Assembly (NCBI GenBank): GCA_002363955.1
Contig: DEXE01000007.1
Location: 387,859-451,858, forward strand
DNA: 64,000 nucleotides
Origin: Methylophaga sp. UBA3192
Lineage (GTDB): Bacteria > Pseudomonadota > Gammaproteobacteria > Nitrosococcales > Methylophagaceae
Direction of reading: 5' to 3'
Both the position numbers and the translations under genes were made by a program. Positions 18,980 to 27,455 of this stretch are shown here, one piece after another. Position 1 is the stretch's first letter, and each line of letters begins with the position of its first letter. The notes beneath the pieces are model-generated. The model was given only the letters and a program-made list of their open reading frames with translations. It was not told where the DNA came from and ran no database searches.

Positions 18980-19555
18980 ATGTACCAAATTAGACTGGTT
19001 TTTATGTTACTGATACCCATAATGTTGTTGCAAGCCTGCGCGGCTGTTGTGGTCGGTGGTGCAGCAACCACTGCAGCGGTCGCCTATGATCGCCGAACAG
19101 CTGGAGCAGTTTTAGACGATCAAACTATTGAAGCAAAAGCCAAATATGCCATTTTTCAGGATAAAGACATTCACAGCCAAAGTAACATTAACGTGACCAG
19201 TTACAATGGCTTTCTGTTGCTGTCTGGTGAAACGCCTACTGAGGCTCTCAAGCAAAAAGCTGAAAACCTGGTTAAAGATATTCCGAAAGTACGTAAGGTG
19301 TTTAACGAGCTGGCTATCTCTGGCCCGAGTGCGTTAACTTCACGCAGCAGTGACAGTTGGATCACTACGAAAGTAAAAACCAAAATGACCCAGGATGAAA
19401 ATGTTGATCCTTTCTTTGTCAAAGTCGTGACTGAACGCGGTGTTGTTTATCTGATGGGTAAAGTTACCCGTGAAGAAGCTGACCAGGCCGTTGCTGTTAC
19501 ACGAACGACTAAAGGTGTTTTACGAGTAGTGAAAATTTTTGAATATATAGATTAA
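18980..19555 (+). CDS. dolP: BON-domain outer-membrane lipoprotein DolP
   Basis: Division- and outer-membrane-associated lipoprotein (formerly YraP) that supports envelope integrity and BAM function in E. coli. From the ATG at 18980, after an ACGAGG ribosome site, the product is 191 residues with a lipobox (LLQAC, Cys20), a GGAATT linker, and two BON domains (about residues 48-115 and 127-190) with the conserved glycines in TSYNGFLLLSGETPT and VTERGVVYLMGKVTREEA. A longer frame from 18908 would overlap yraN and lose the signal peptide, so it was not used. Confidence 0.93.
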   Translation: MYQIRLVFMLLIPIMLLQACAAVVVGGAATTAAVAYDRRTAGAVLDDQTIEAKAKYAIFQDKDIHSQSNINVTSYNGFLLLSGETPTEALKQKAENLVKDIPKVRKVFNELAISGPSALTSRSSDSWITTKVKTKMTQDENVDPFFVKVVTERGVVYLMGKVTREEADQAVAVTRTTKGVLRVVKIFEYID

Positions 19556-19570
19556 CTGTCAGATTGAAGA

Positions 19571-19598
19571 AAAGCCCCTCTCGCAGGGGCTTTTTTTT
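19571..19598. terminator. Bidirectional intrinsic terminator between dolP and hemJ-like gene
   Basis: Perfect stem AAAGCCCCT (19571-19579) / AGGGGCTTT (19585-19593) with a five-base loop, followed by T8 on the plus strand and by a T-rich run on the minus strand. It separates the convergent lpoA-yraN-dolP unit from the hemJ-like gene. Confidence 0.9.
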
Positions 19599-20022
19599 AA
19601 AAAGGTTTCACCACAGCCAGAATCATCACGGCAATCAAAATTAATACCGGCATTTCGTTAAACCAGCGGTAAAACACGTGACTACGTTGATTGTTATCCG
19701 CAGCAAATTGTTTGAGCATGCGACCACACATTCCATGATAAACAAACAGTAACAACACCAGCGTCAGTTTAGCGTGTAACCAGTACATAGTTTTTAATTG
19801 TTCCAGCGTGTAATAACTCATTAACCAGATACCTAATAACAGGGCAATAACAGCACTTGGTGTCATGATGCCCCGGTATAATTTTCGCTCCATGATTTTA
19901 AACCGTTCGTTACCAGCCCGGTCATCGCACATGGCGTGATAGACAAACAACCTTGGCAGATAAAATAAAGCGGCAAACCAGGTGACAACAGCCATTAAAT
20001 GAAACGCTTTTACCCACAACAT
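19597..20022 (-). CDS. hemJ: Protoporphyrinogen oxidase HemJ-like membrane protein
   Basis: Probable inner-membrane enzyme for the protoporphyrinogen IX to protoporphyrin IX step of heme synthesis. The start chosen is ATG 20022, eight to nine bases after AAGGAG; it gives the family-standard N-terminus MLWVKAFHLMAVVTWFAALF and a 141-residue protein. Four membrane segments are visible, with the conserved FHLM histidine, FYLPRLFVYH and the LHAKL segment with its conserved histidine and lysine. An in-frame upstream extension to 20154 overlaps the PilZ gene and lacks support. Confidence 0.88.
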   Translation of the reverse strand: MLWVKAFHLMAVVTWFAALFYLPRLFVYHAMCDDRAGNERFKIMERKLYRGIMTPSAVIALLLGIWLMSYYTLEQLKTMYWLHAKLTLVLLLFVYHGMCGRMLKQFAADNNQRSHVFYRWFNEMPVLILIAVMILAVVKPF

Positions 20023-20085
20023 CTGCAATGACTCCTTATTTGAAATAATGATAGTATCAGTCTTACTATAAACAGGAGACCACCA

Positions 20086-20463
20086 ATGTCGGAGGAACGC
20101 AGATATTTCAGTCGCATTCCATTTGCTGCTAACGCACATGTCATTGCGCCCCATGGTGATGTCTATTTAAATTGTACGGTTATTGATATCTCGCTGAATG
20201 GATTATTGATTGCCCGTCCGGACAATTGGTCAGCAAAGTTGGCTGATGTCTTTAATGTTGATCTATTGCTCGAAAATGCTCAAATTGTGATTAAGATGCA
20301 GGCTGAGGTAGCGCATATGGATACACAGAGTATCGGCTTTCACTGCCAGCTGATTGACCTTGACAGTATTACCCATTTAAAAAAGCTGGTTGAACTGAAC
20401 CTTGCCGATGAAGGCTTATTGCATCGGGAGTTATCCGCCCTGCTGGACATGCCGGATAACTAG
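20086..20463 (+). CDS. PilZ-domain protein (putative c-di-GMP receptor)
   Basis: Single-domain PilZ protein of 125 residues. The N-terminal ERRYFSRIPF stretch corresponds to the RxxxR c-di-GMP-binding element, and the second motif D/NxSxxG is present as IDISLNGLLI. The partner pathway cannot be told from the neighbours. An EAL phosphodiesterase gene lies at about 43 kb in the same window. Divergent from the hemJ-like gene, sharing a 63-base intergenic region. Confidence 0.85.
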   Translation: MSEERRYFSRIPFAANAHVIAPHGDVYLNCTVIDISLNGLLIARPDNWSAKLADVFNVDLLLENAQIVIKMQAEVAHMDTQSIGFHCQLIDLDSITHLKKLVELNLADEGLLHRELSALLDMPDN

Positions 20464-20475
20464 AACCAATAATGA

Positions 20476-21864
20476 TCACTGCCAGCCTTCTTTAAGCGCC
20501 TCAATAGCCTGTTGTAAATGATGCACGGCTATCACTTTCAAACCTGAAATCGACTTACGCGGTGCATTGGCAGCGGGCACCAAGGCCACTTTAAAGCCGT
20601 GTTTACCCGCATCGCGGATTCGTTCTTCGCCTGCCTGAACCGGACGAATTTCCCCCGTTAATCCGACCTCTCCGAAGACCACCCAGTCTTGTGGAATCGC
20701 TTTATTACGCAAACTGGAAATAACGGCTGTTAATACCGCCAGATCGGCACCGGTTTCACTGAGTTTAACGCCACCCACCACATTGATAAAGACATCCTGA
20801 TCATGACAGGTAATACCGCCATGGCGGTGCAAAATAGCCAGTAACATCGCCAGACGGTTTTGTTCCAAACCTACTGAGACACGTCGCGGATTACCCAATG
20901 GACTTTCATCGACCAATGCCTGCACTTCCACCAGCATCGGACGACTGCCTTCGCGAATCACTGTGATCATGCTGCCGGGAACGGCCTGTTCTCCACGAGA
21001 CAAAAAGATGGCTGATGGATTACTGACTTCCTTCAATCCAAGTTCAGTCATCGCAAATACGCCCAGCTCATTAACCGCACCAAAGCGGTTTTTGACTGCA
21101 CGTAAAATACGGAACCGTGTTGAGCTGTCGCCTTCAAAATACAACACGGTATCGACCATATGTTCCAGAACGCGTGGTCCTGCCAATGCACCCTGTTTGG
21201 TGACATGGCCCACCAGAATCATGGTGATACCGCTGGATTTGGCAAAGCGAACTAATTGCGCTGCACTTTCACGCACCTGCGCCACTGTTCCGGGTGCCGA
21301 TTGCAACAATTCGGTAAACACCGTTTGAATCGAATCAATAACCATTACCTGCGGTTGACGCTGCTGGGCAATCGCCATCATCTGTTCTGCATGGGTTTCC
21401 GCCAGTAAATCCACTGGGGTTTCCTGCAATTGCAAACGCTCAGCCCGCAGTCTAATTTGCTGCAGGGATTCTTCACCACTGATATAAAGTGGGTTGATAC
21501 CACTTAACTCGGCCATACTGGCCATGGCCTGCAATAGTAAAGTCGACTTACCAATACCGGGGTCACCGCCTATCAACACAACAGAACCTGTAACCAGGCC
21601 ACCGCCCAGCACGCGGTCCAATTCAGGCAGCCCAGTAGACCAGCGGACAGCCTGTTCAGAAGTAATGGTTTTTAATGCCTGAACCGTGTTTTGTTGCTGC
21701 CCTGCATAGCCAGTATGTTTATTCAGTGTAGCGGATGGTTTAACACCGCTCTGTACTGATTCCTCAAGATTGTTCCAGGCACCGCAATCGGAACAGCGAC
21801 CAGCCCATTGCGGTGTCTGCGCACCACATTCACGACAGACATAAACTCTCTTGGCTTTAGCCAT
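20476..21864 (-). CDS. radA: DNA repair protein RadA
   Basis: RecA-like ATPase that helps process branched recombination intermediates. The 462-residue product has an N-terminal four-cysteine zinc finger (CRECGAQTPQWAGRCSDCGA), Walker A GGDPGIGKST at about residue 100, the RadA-specific KNRFG motif, and a C-terminal Lon-protease-like domain (from about residue 300, DVFINVVGGVKLSE). It overlaps the end of alr by eight bases. Confidence 0.97.
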   Translation of the reverse strand: MAKAKRVYVCRECGAQTPQWAGRCSDCGAWNNLEESVQSGVKPSATLNKHTGYAGQQQNTVQALKTITSEQAVRWSTGLPELDRVLGGGLVTGSVVLIGGDPGIGKSTLLLQAMASMAELSGINPLYISGEESLQQIRLRAERLQLQETPVDLLAETHAEQMMAIAQQRQPQVMVIDSIQTVFTELLQSAPGTVAQVRESAAQLVRFAKSSGITMILVGHVTKQGALAGPRVLEHMVDTVLYFEGDSSTRFRILRAVKNRFGAVNELGVFAMTELGLKEVSNPSAIFLSRGEQAVPGSMITVIREGSRPMLVEVQALVDESPLGNPRRVSVGLEQNRLAMLLAILHRHGGITCHDQDVFINVVGGVKLSETGADLAVLTAVISSLRNKAIPQDWVVFGEVGLTGEIRPVQAGEERIRDAGKHGFKVALVPAANAPRKSISGLKVIAVHHLQQAIEALKEGWQ

Positions 21865-22945
21865 TCAAATATTCTCTTTGAACCCTGGGTGTCACACAGG
21901 TCAGTAATTCATATGGAATCGTTCCGGCTTTTTCGGCTAACCATTCAACCGTCACCCCATCTGCTCCCCAGATTATTACTTCGTCATCTAATTGTGCTTG
22001 CGGACAATCATTCAGGTTGATACAAATTGTATCCATTGAGACACGACCTATAATGGGGGTGTATTGGCCACGAATCATCACAGTTCCAGCGTTGGACAAA
22101 TGGCGACTATAGCCATCTCCATAGCCAATACTGACGACTCCCATACGCATAGGCTTGTCTGCTGTCCACTGCCCGCCATAACCGACTTGATCACCGGGCT
22201 TTAACTGCTGAGTAGCTATCAGTTTGGAGACCAGTTGCATTACCGGTTTCAATCTCAGATCTGCGCCTGACTTGTCAGCAAACGGTGATGCACCATAAAG
22301 CATCAGTCCCGGTCTTACCCAATCATAATGCGATTCTGGCAGACTGATAATGGCTGCTGAATTGGCCATACATACTGGTAATCCAGTGCTTTCAGCTAGT
22401 TTATGCATAATAGCTAACTGCTGTTGATTTCGTAAATCATCAAGTAAATCTGAGTTGGCAAAATGGCTCATCAAACCATACTGCTCAACCAAATCTTTTC
22501 GCTTTTCAAGCTGGTGAATAATTTGTTGAATAGCCGGTTCAGGTAATCCCAGCCGGTGCATTCCGGTTTCCAGCATTAACCAAATAGCGGGTAACGGCCG
22601 GTTGATTCCGGCGTTAATAAGCGAATCAAGATGCTGTTGCTGATGGAGCACCGCTGTTAAGCCATAATCTGAAACCAAATGCCACTCTTCAGTACTGCTG
22701 ACACCTTCAAATATGGTAATCGGCTGTTGAAAGCCATTTTGCCGAAGAGCTAACGCTTCGCTTAATCGTGCCACCGCAAAAGCATCACTTTGGTTTAAAG
22801 CTTTGGCAATTTTAATAAACCCATGTCCATAGGCATCGGCTTTAATCACCGACATCACTTTACTATCTGGGGCGTATTGACGAACTTGCTGCAGATTATG
22901 TTTCAGTGCTGCCAGATCGATTCGGGCAAACGGATAACGACTCAC
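21857..22945 (-). CDS. alr: Alanine racemase (GTG start)
   Basis: PLP enzyme that makes D-alanine for Ddl and MurF. The 362-residue product has the PLP-lysine motif VIKADAYGHG (Lys34), the RPGLMLYGASPF segment and the catalytic tyrosine motif VGYGGQWTA. The start is GTG (22943-22945) overlapping the dnaB stop (GTGA). dnaB-alr-radA is a common proteobacterial order. Confidence 0.96.
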   Translation of the reverse strand: MSRYPFARIDLAALKHNLQQVRQYAPDSKVMSVIKADAYGHGFIKIAKALNQSDAFAVARLSEALALRQNGFQQPITIFEGVSSTEEWHLVSDYGLTAVLHQQQHLDSLINAGINRPLPAIWLMLETGMHRLGLPEPAIQQIIHQLEKRKDLVEQYGLMSHFANSDLLDDLRNQQQLAIMHKLAESTGLPVCMANSAAIISLPESHYDWVRPGLMLYGASPFADKSGADLRLKPVMQLVSKLIATQQLKPGDQVGYGGQWTADKPMRMGVVSIGYGDGYSRHLSNAGTVMIRGQYTPIIGRVSMDTICINLNDCPQAQLDDEVIIWGADGVTVEWLAEKAGTIPYELLTCVTPRVQREYLNG

Positions 22946-24354
22946 GATTCATTATCACCGTAATCTTGATAATAAGCAGGGGCAAAATTTTCAAACCGGG
23001 TGTATTTGCCCTGGAAGGTTAACGCCACCGTACCGATCGGACCATTACGCTGTTTACTGATAATGATCTCCGCTTTACCCTTTTCTGCAGAATCTTCGTT
23101 GTAAACTTCATCACGATAGATAAATACAATGATATCGGCATCCTGCTCAATCGCTCCTGACTCACGCAAATCCGACATAACCGGGCGTTTATTCGGCCGC
23201 TGCTCGAGTGAACGATTCAGCTGAGACAAAGCAATAACCGGCACATTTAATTCTTTGGCCAGTGCTTTTAATGAACGGGAGATTTCAGAAATCTCGTTGG
23301 TACGGTTTTCAGCCTGTCGGCCATTGGAACTGCCACTCATTAGCTGCAGGTAATCAACAATGATAAGACTAAGGCCATGCTCACGTTTTAAACGTCTTGC
23401 CCTGGCCCTGAGTTCAGATGGTGTTAACCCACCGGTATCATCAATAAATAACGGTGCTTCATTTAATAACGCTATTGCCGATGTCAGTCGTGGCCAGTCA
23501 TCATCATTCAATCGACCGGTACGTAAACGATGCTGATCGATACGGCCTAATGATGACAACATACGCATAGCTAGTGAGTCAGCAGGCATCTCCATACTGA
23601 ATACCGCAACGGGCTGTTTACTGTGAATCGCGGCATTTTCAGCAATATTCATGGCAAAGGTGGTTTTACCCATCGATGGACGGCCCGCGATAATGACCAA
23701 ATCAGCAGGCTGTAAACCTGAAGTCTGATCATCAAAATCAATAAAACCGGTCGGTAATCCGGTGATACCACTATCCTGTTCAAACAGCGTATCAATTTTA
23801 TCAACGACTTTACTCAGGACATCTTTGACCTGAATAAACCCGCCGCCACGTTTTGCACCTTTTTCAGCGATTTCGAAAACGCGACGCTCAGCGGTGTCGA
23901 GCATTTCTTCACTATTTCGCCCTTCCGGCGTAAAGGCCATATTGGCAATATTATTACCAATCTGAATCAGCTGACGCAGAATCGAACGTTCACGCACGAT
24001 TGAAGCATACGCTTTGATATTGGCTGCACTGGGAGTATTGCGCGCGAGGGCGCCAAGATAAGCGAGTTCACCGACTTTATCGAGCTCGCCACGTTGATTA
24101 TGCCATTCGGCCAGCGTGATGACGTCAACCGGATTAGCCTGTTCCATTAACTCGGCGATGCCGCGGAATATAAGCTGATGATCGTGGCGGTAGAAATCCT
24201 GCTCGACCAATAAATCAGAAACCTGCTCCCAGGCACTGTTATCAAGCATTAGTCCGCCCAACACTGATTGTTCAGCTTCAACAGAATGCGGAGGGACCTT
24301 CAGGGCCTGAGTTGCGCTGTCTTGATAGCTTTCTGGATAAGTTATCTGTTCCAC
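22942..24354 (-). CDS. dnaB: Replicative DNA helicase DnaB (GTG start)
   Basis: Hexameric 5'-3' helicase of the replication fork. The 470-residue product has the N-terminal primase-interacting domain (HSVEAEQSVLGGLMLDN), a linker, and the RecA-like domain with Walker A IAGRPSMGKTT at about residue 222, Walker B SLIIVDYLQLM and the SQLNRSLEQRPNKRPVMSDL region (core RPNKRPVMSDL). Start GTG at 24352-24354. No intein. Confidence 0.97.
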   Translation of the reverse strand: MEQITYPESYQDSATQALKVPPHSVEAEQSVLGGLMLDNSAWEQVSDLLVEQDFYRHDHQLIFRGIAELMEQANPVDVITLAEWHNQRGELDKVGELAYLGALARNTPSAANIKAYASIVRERSILRQLIQIGNNIANMAFTPEGRNSEEMLDTAERRVFEIAEKGAKRGGGFIQVKDVLSKVVDKIDTLFEQDSGITGLPTGFIDFDDQTSGLQPADLVIIAGRPSMGKTTFAMNIAENAAIHSKQPVAVFSMEMPADSLAMRMLSSLGRIDQHRLRTGRLNDDDWPRLTSAIALLNEAPLFIDDTGGLTPSELRARARRLKREHGLSLIIVDYLQLMSGSSNGRQAENRTNEISEISRSLKALAKELNVPVIALSQLNRSLEQRPNKRPVMSDLRESGAIEQDADIIVFIYRDEVYNEDSAEKGKAEIIISKQRNGPIGTVALTFQGKYTRFENFAPAYYQDYGDNES

Positions 24355-24414
24355 AGCAATTGTCCAAGCTGATTAAACAAGCATTTGATTCAATATACCT
24401 GAATCACAAAAATA

Positions 24415-24447
24415 ACAGGGGCATAGATTTTACTATGCCCCTGTCGT
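24415..24447 (-). terminator. Intrinsic terminator of the rpsF-rplI operon
   Basis: Perfect 12-bp stem (24415-24426 with 24433-24444) around a six-base loop, 13 bases after the rplI stop on the minus strand and followed there by a GTTATTTTTGTG tract. It separates the ribosomal operon from dnaB. Confidence 0.88.
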
Positions 24448-24456
24448 TCAAACTTC

Positions 24457-25005
24457 TTACTCTTGTTCTTGCGCTTTAGCGATCGCTTCAGCTTCTTCAC
24501 GTGAAGCTTCACGTGCTTTACGCGCTTCTTCTGCAGCAGCAATGGCTGCAAGTTCAGCTTCTGAAGTGATATTTACTTTCACACTGACGACAACATCAGC
24601 ATGCAATTGCACATCAATGTTGTATTCACCTGTGTGACGCAAAGGACCTGTTGGTAAACGAACTTCGTTACGATCTACATCAGCACCTTTTGCATTTACC
24701 GCATCAGCGATATCCGCAGCAGTGACTGAACCGAACAGTTTACCTTCAACACCAGCATTAGCCATGATATCAACATCACCAGCTGCAACCAGTTTTTTCT
24801 CACGTTCTTGAGCTGCAGTAAGTAATTTGGCCGCCGCCGCTTCTAATTCAGCACGACGTTCTTCAAATTTTTCTCTGTTATTCTTGTTGGCAGGCAATGC
24901 CTTACCAGCAGGAACCAGATAGTTGCGACCATAGCCAGCTTTAACGCTCACTTCGTCACCCAAATTACCAAGCTTTTGAACTTTTTCCAGCAAAATTACT
25001 TGCAT
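24457..25005 (-). CDS. rplI: 50S ribosomal protein L9 with C-terminal extension
   Basis: Binds 23S rRNA through its N-domain and holds neighbouring ribosomes apart. Start chosen at ATG 25005, preceded by AGGGT and giving the standard MQVILLEKVQKLGNLGD N-terminus; a start five codons upstream is unlikely. The 182-residue product has the N-domain, a long charged connecting helix, and the C-domain ending near VSVKVNI. About 30 further Ala/Glu/Lys/Arg-rich residues follow (AAIAAAEEARKAREASREE), making it longer than the 149-residue E. coli protein. Confidence 0.95.
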   Translation of the reverse strand: MQVILLEKVQKLGNLGDEVSVKAGYGRNYLVPAGKALPANKNNREKFEERRAELEAAAAKLLTAAQEREKKLVAAGDVDIMANAGVEGKLFGSVTAADIADAVNAKGADVDRNEVRLPTGPLRHTGEYNIDVQLHADVVVSVKVNITSEAELAAIAAAEEARKAREASREEAEAIAKAQEQE

Positions 25006-25052
25006 CGTTCTAACCCTCATTCGCAGTCAAAGACTGCTTATAAATAACCGCA

Positions 25053-25961
25053 TTACGCTATTGAGCGTTTGCGAAAATTAAACCATTGTTCCAATACACC
25101 CAGTGAGGCGGTCAAAATCAACATCTGCGGCAGCATAAGCACCATCAGCACATACATAACCACTAACCAGGCCACCGATTTCTGTTTAGTCCGAACGATT
25201 GCATGGGCTACCGCAATACCCTGTATTGCAAACAGCACCAGCAGGACCGGTAAACAATCTATCAATAGCGTCAGCGAGCTGGCTATTGGTGTTAATGACA
25301 AGCCCATCAGCACCGCGGTGATTATTGCCAGCGTTTTACCCAACGAAATCTGAGTAAATTCACTGCCAAAAGCACCTTCGTTATAAAGCGCAGCTTGCCA
25401 CGCACGACCAATCAAAATACCCAGAATAATATTAACGCTAACTGCAGCGGCCATTAACCCCGTCATCATGCCGGCCATTTGGACCAGGAAGTTTTGGGTG
25501 TCTGCCGCATTCAGTTGCCATCCAGATTGCTCTGACAGTAATTGAACGAATGGTGTCAACATTTCCTGCCACCATAATGCCGGACTGGACAGGAAAACAT
25601 GTGCTATCAGTACGACCAGGACACCTGCACCGGCTGCGGCTAAAAGTGCCCGCTCCAGTGATCGACTGTATCCTAATACCAGCGTCACCAAATAAGCCGG
25701 TAACCAACTGGTCAGCAATAGTGCCAGAGCAATCCAGATCTGACCTAAAAGCAGTCCGGCTACAATAGCAAATACCACCAATGTTGCCGCCATTACCCGT
25801 AGTCCTTCTTTAGGACCTACACGTAAAGTGGCTAACACAATTACCCCGCTAGCGAGATAATTCAGTGGTGGTAGCAACATTGCAGCAACCGATAGCAAAG
25901 CCGCTGCAAATGCAGCTTGCCAGCGACCTTTCATTGCAAAATCAGCTATACCGCGCAACAT
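25053..25961 (-). CDS. DUF2232 family membrane protein
   Basis: A 302-residue integral membrane protein with about eight hydrophobic segments, alanine- and leucine-rich and without catalytic motifs that I recognise. Genes of the DUF2232 (YybS-like) family often lie between rpsR and rplI in gammaproteobacteria, exactly as here. The fold resembles S-components of ECF-type transporters in general shape, but no substrate can be proposed from the sequence. Confidence 0.75.
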   Translation of the reverse strand: MLRGIADFAMKGRWQAAFAAALLSVAAMLLPPLNYLASGVIVLATLRVGPKEGLRVMAATLVVFAIVAGLLLGQIWIALALLLTSWLPAYLVTLVLGYSRSLERALLAAAGAGVLVVLIAHVFLSSPALWWQEMLTPFVQLLSEQSGWQLNAADTQNFLVQMAGMMTGLMAAAVSVNIILGILIGRAWQAALYNEGAFGSEFTQISLGKTLAIITAVLMGLSLTPIASSLTLLIDCLPVLLVLFAIQGIAVAHAIVRTKQKSVAWLVVMYVLMVLMLPQMLILTASLGVLEQWFNFRKRSIA

Positions 25962-25998
25962 ATTATTTTGATCTTAACCTTACAACTGGGAAGCTGAA

Positions 25999-26226
25999 TT
26001 ACTTGTGCATATCACAGTAAGGCAGCAATGCCAGAAACCGTGCACGTTTTACACAAGTTGACAGCTGACGCTGGAAACGAGCTTTTGTACCGGTAATACG
26101 ACTTGGGACGATTTTACCTGTTTCAGTAACGAAATTTTTAAGCAGGTTTACGTCTTTATAATCAATTTGTTTCACACCTTCGGCAGTGAAACGACAAAAT
26201 TTTCTACGTCTGAAAAAACGTGCCAT
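25999..26226 (-). CDS. rpsR: 30S ribosomal protein S18
   Basis: 75 residues, the normal length. Contains the conserved MARFFRRRKFCRF start, IDYKDVNLLKNFV, KIVPSRITGTKARFQRQL (core IVPSRITGT) and the RARFLALLPY C-terminus. It forms a heterodimer with S6 on the platform of the small subunit. Fifteen bases after rpsF. Confidence 0.98.
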   Translation of the reverse strand: MARFFRRRKFCRFTAEGVKQIDYKDVNLLKNFVTETGKIVPSRITGTKARFQRQLSTCVKRARFLALLPYCDMHK

Positions 26227-26241
26227 CGTGATATCTCCTGA

Positions 26242-26586
26242 TTAGGCTTGTGAAGCGGGTTTTTCGTCGTCTTTGCGCATCATCGGCGAAGCTTCAGTAA
26301 CAGCTTCGTCCATGCTGACAACCAGGTGACGAATAACGGCATCATTGAAACGGAACGCAGTGGTGACTTCATTCAATTGCTCAACATCACATTCAACATT
26401 CATCAACACGTAATGTGCTTTGTGAACTTTGTTGATTGGATAAGCTAATTGACGACGACCCCAGTCTTCCAGACGGTGAACCTGACCACCAGCAGTAGTC
26501 AATGTTTGGGTATAGCGCTCGATCATGCCGGGCACTTGTTCGCTCTGATCAGGGTGGACCAGAAACACGATTTCGTAATGTCTCAA
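26242..26586 (-). CDS. rpsF: 30S ribosomal protein S6 (TTG start)
   Basis: 114 residues, starting MRHYEIVFLVHPDQSEQVPG and carrying the LEDWGRRQLAYPI and KAHYVLMNVE motifs of S6. The start codon is TTG (26584-26586), not ATG; no ATG or GTG gives the conserved N-terminus. It is preceded by GAGGAG with suitable spacing. The C-terminus lacks the long acidic tail of the E. coli protein. A hairpin that can sequester the GGAG lies directly upstream (see the leader entry). Confidence 0.97.
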   Translation of the reverse strand: MRHYEIVFLVHPDQSEQVPGMIERYTQTLTTAGGQVHRLEDWGRRQLAYPINKVHKAHYVLMNVECDVEQLNEVTTAFRFNDAVIRHLVVSMDEAVTEASPMMRKDDEKPASQA

Positions 26587-26592
26587 TTTGAG

Positions 26593-26640
26593 CTCCTCAC
26601 GGTTTATACAGCTTGCTGAAAAATTTCAGAAAGCAAGGAG
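26593..26640 (-). promoter_or_regulatory. Putative S6:S18-type autoregulatory leader of rpsF
   Basis: On the minus strand the rpsF leader can fold as CTCC (26640-26637) with GGAG (26596-26593, the Shine-Dalgarno), then directly TTGC with GCAA capped by a TGAA/TTCA hairpin, leaving an unpaired 3' bulge that contains CCG (26602-26600). A CCG-containing asymmetric bulge between two stems is the described S6:S18 recognition motif in rpsF leaders. The match is by eye only. Confidence 0.5.
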
Positions 26641-26689
26641 TTTTACCTATGAAAGGCAATCTAACATTTTACTTTATTTTACTACCTGC

Positions 26690-27415
26690 TCACAAGCGTC
26701 GTTGACGATCCGCTTCAAATAAGCAAACACCAGCGGCTACAGATACGTTGAGACTTTCGGCACCACCTTGCATGGGAATGTGTATAACCTGATCACAGTG
26801 GTCTCTGGTTAAACGACGGATGCCCTGACCTTCGGCGCCAAGGATAATCGCTAAAGGTCCTTTAAGATCTGCCTGATACAGACTCATTTCGCTATCACCT
26901 GAGGTGCCCACTAACCAGATACCCCGTTGCTGCAAATCTCTTAACACGCGCGCAAGATTAGTGACCTGAATAAAGGGTAAGCGTTCAGCAGCACCACTGG
27001 AAATTTTAATTGCGGTCGGCGTCAAACCAGATGCACGATCTTTGGGTGCAATCACCGCATGTGCTCCGGCCGCTTCTGCCGTTCGCAGACAAGCGCCAAG
27101 ATTATGCGGATCCTGAACACCATCCAGAATTAATAGAAATGGCGTTTGCTGCAAATTATCCAGCAATACATCCAAATCTGTTTCATCAAGAATAGCCAAC
27201 GGATGACAACGGGCAACACAGCCCTGATGTCGATTTTCCGGAACCATATCATCCAGTTGCTGACGCTGGGTTTTATGTAAACGTATTCCCAAATCACCCG
27301 CTAGCTTATATATAGTTTCAACACGTTGATCATGTCGCTCATCCGAAATCCAGATTTCGGCCACGCGTGAAACAGGCGACTCTAGAGCCGCCTGTACTGC
27401 ATGCAAACCAAAAAT
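26690..27415 (-). CDS. rlmB: 23S rRNA (guanosine-2251-2'-O)-methyltransferase RlmB
   Basis: SPOUT-class methyltransferase for G2251 of 23S rRNA. Contains the substrate-binding N-domain start FGLHAVQAALES, then the SpoU motifs LDGVQDPHNLGACLRTAEAAG (core QDPHNLGACLRTAEA), ILGAEGQGIRRLTRD and IPMQGGAESLNVSVA. The start is unclear: the family expects residues before GLHAV, but no ATG, GTG or TTG exists between the upstream in-frame stop and a TTG at 27406 that falls inside the motif. ATT at 27415 or CTG at 27478 would preserve it; I give the ATT as the boundary. Confidence 0.9.
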   Translation of the reverse strand: MFGLHAVQAALESPVSRVAEIWISDERHDQRVETIYKLAGDLGIRLHKTQRQQLDDMVPENRHQGCVARCHPLAILDETDLDVLLDNLQQTPFLLILDGVQDPHNLGACLRTAEAAGAHAVIAPKDRASGLTPTAIKISSGAAERLPFIQVTNLARVLRDLQQRGIWLVGTSGDSEMSLYQADLKGPLAIILGAEGQGIRRLTRDHCDQVIHIPMQGGAESLNVSVAAGVCLFEADRQRRL

Positions 27416-27455
27416 CAGGTCTTGCGATGGTGCCTGGTTTCTATCTGATGTGCCT

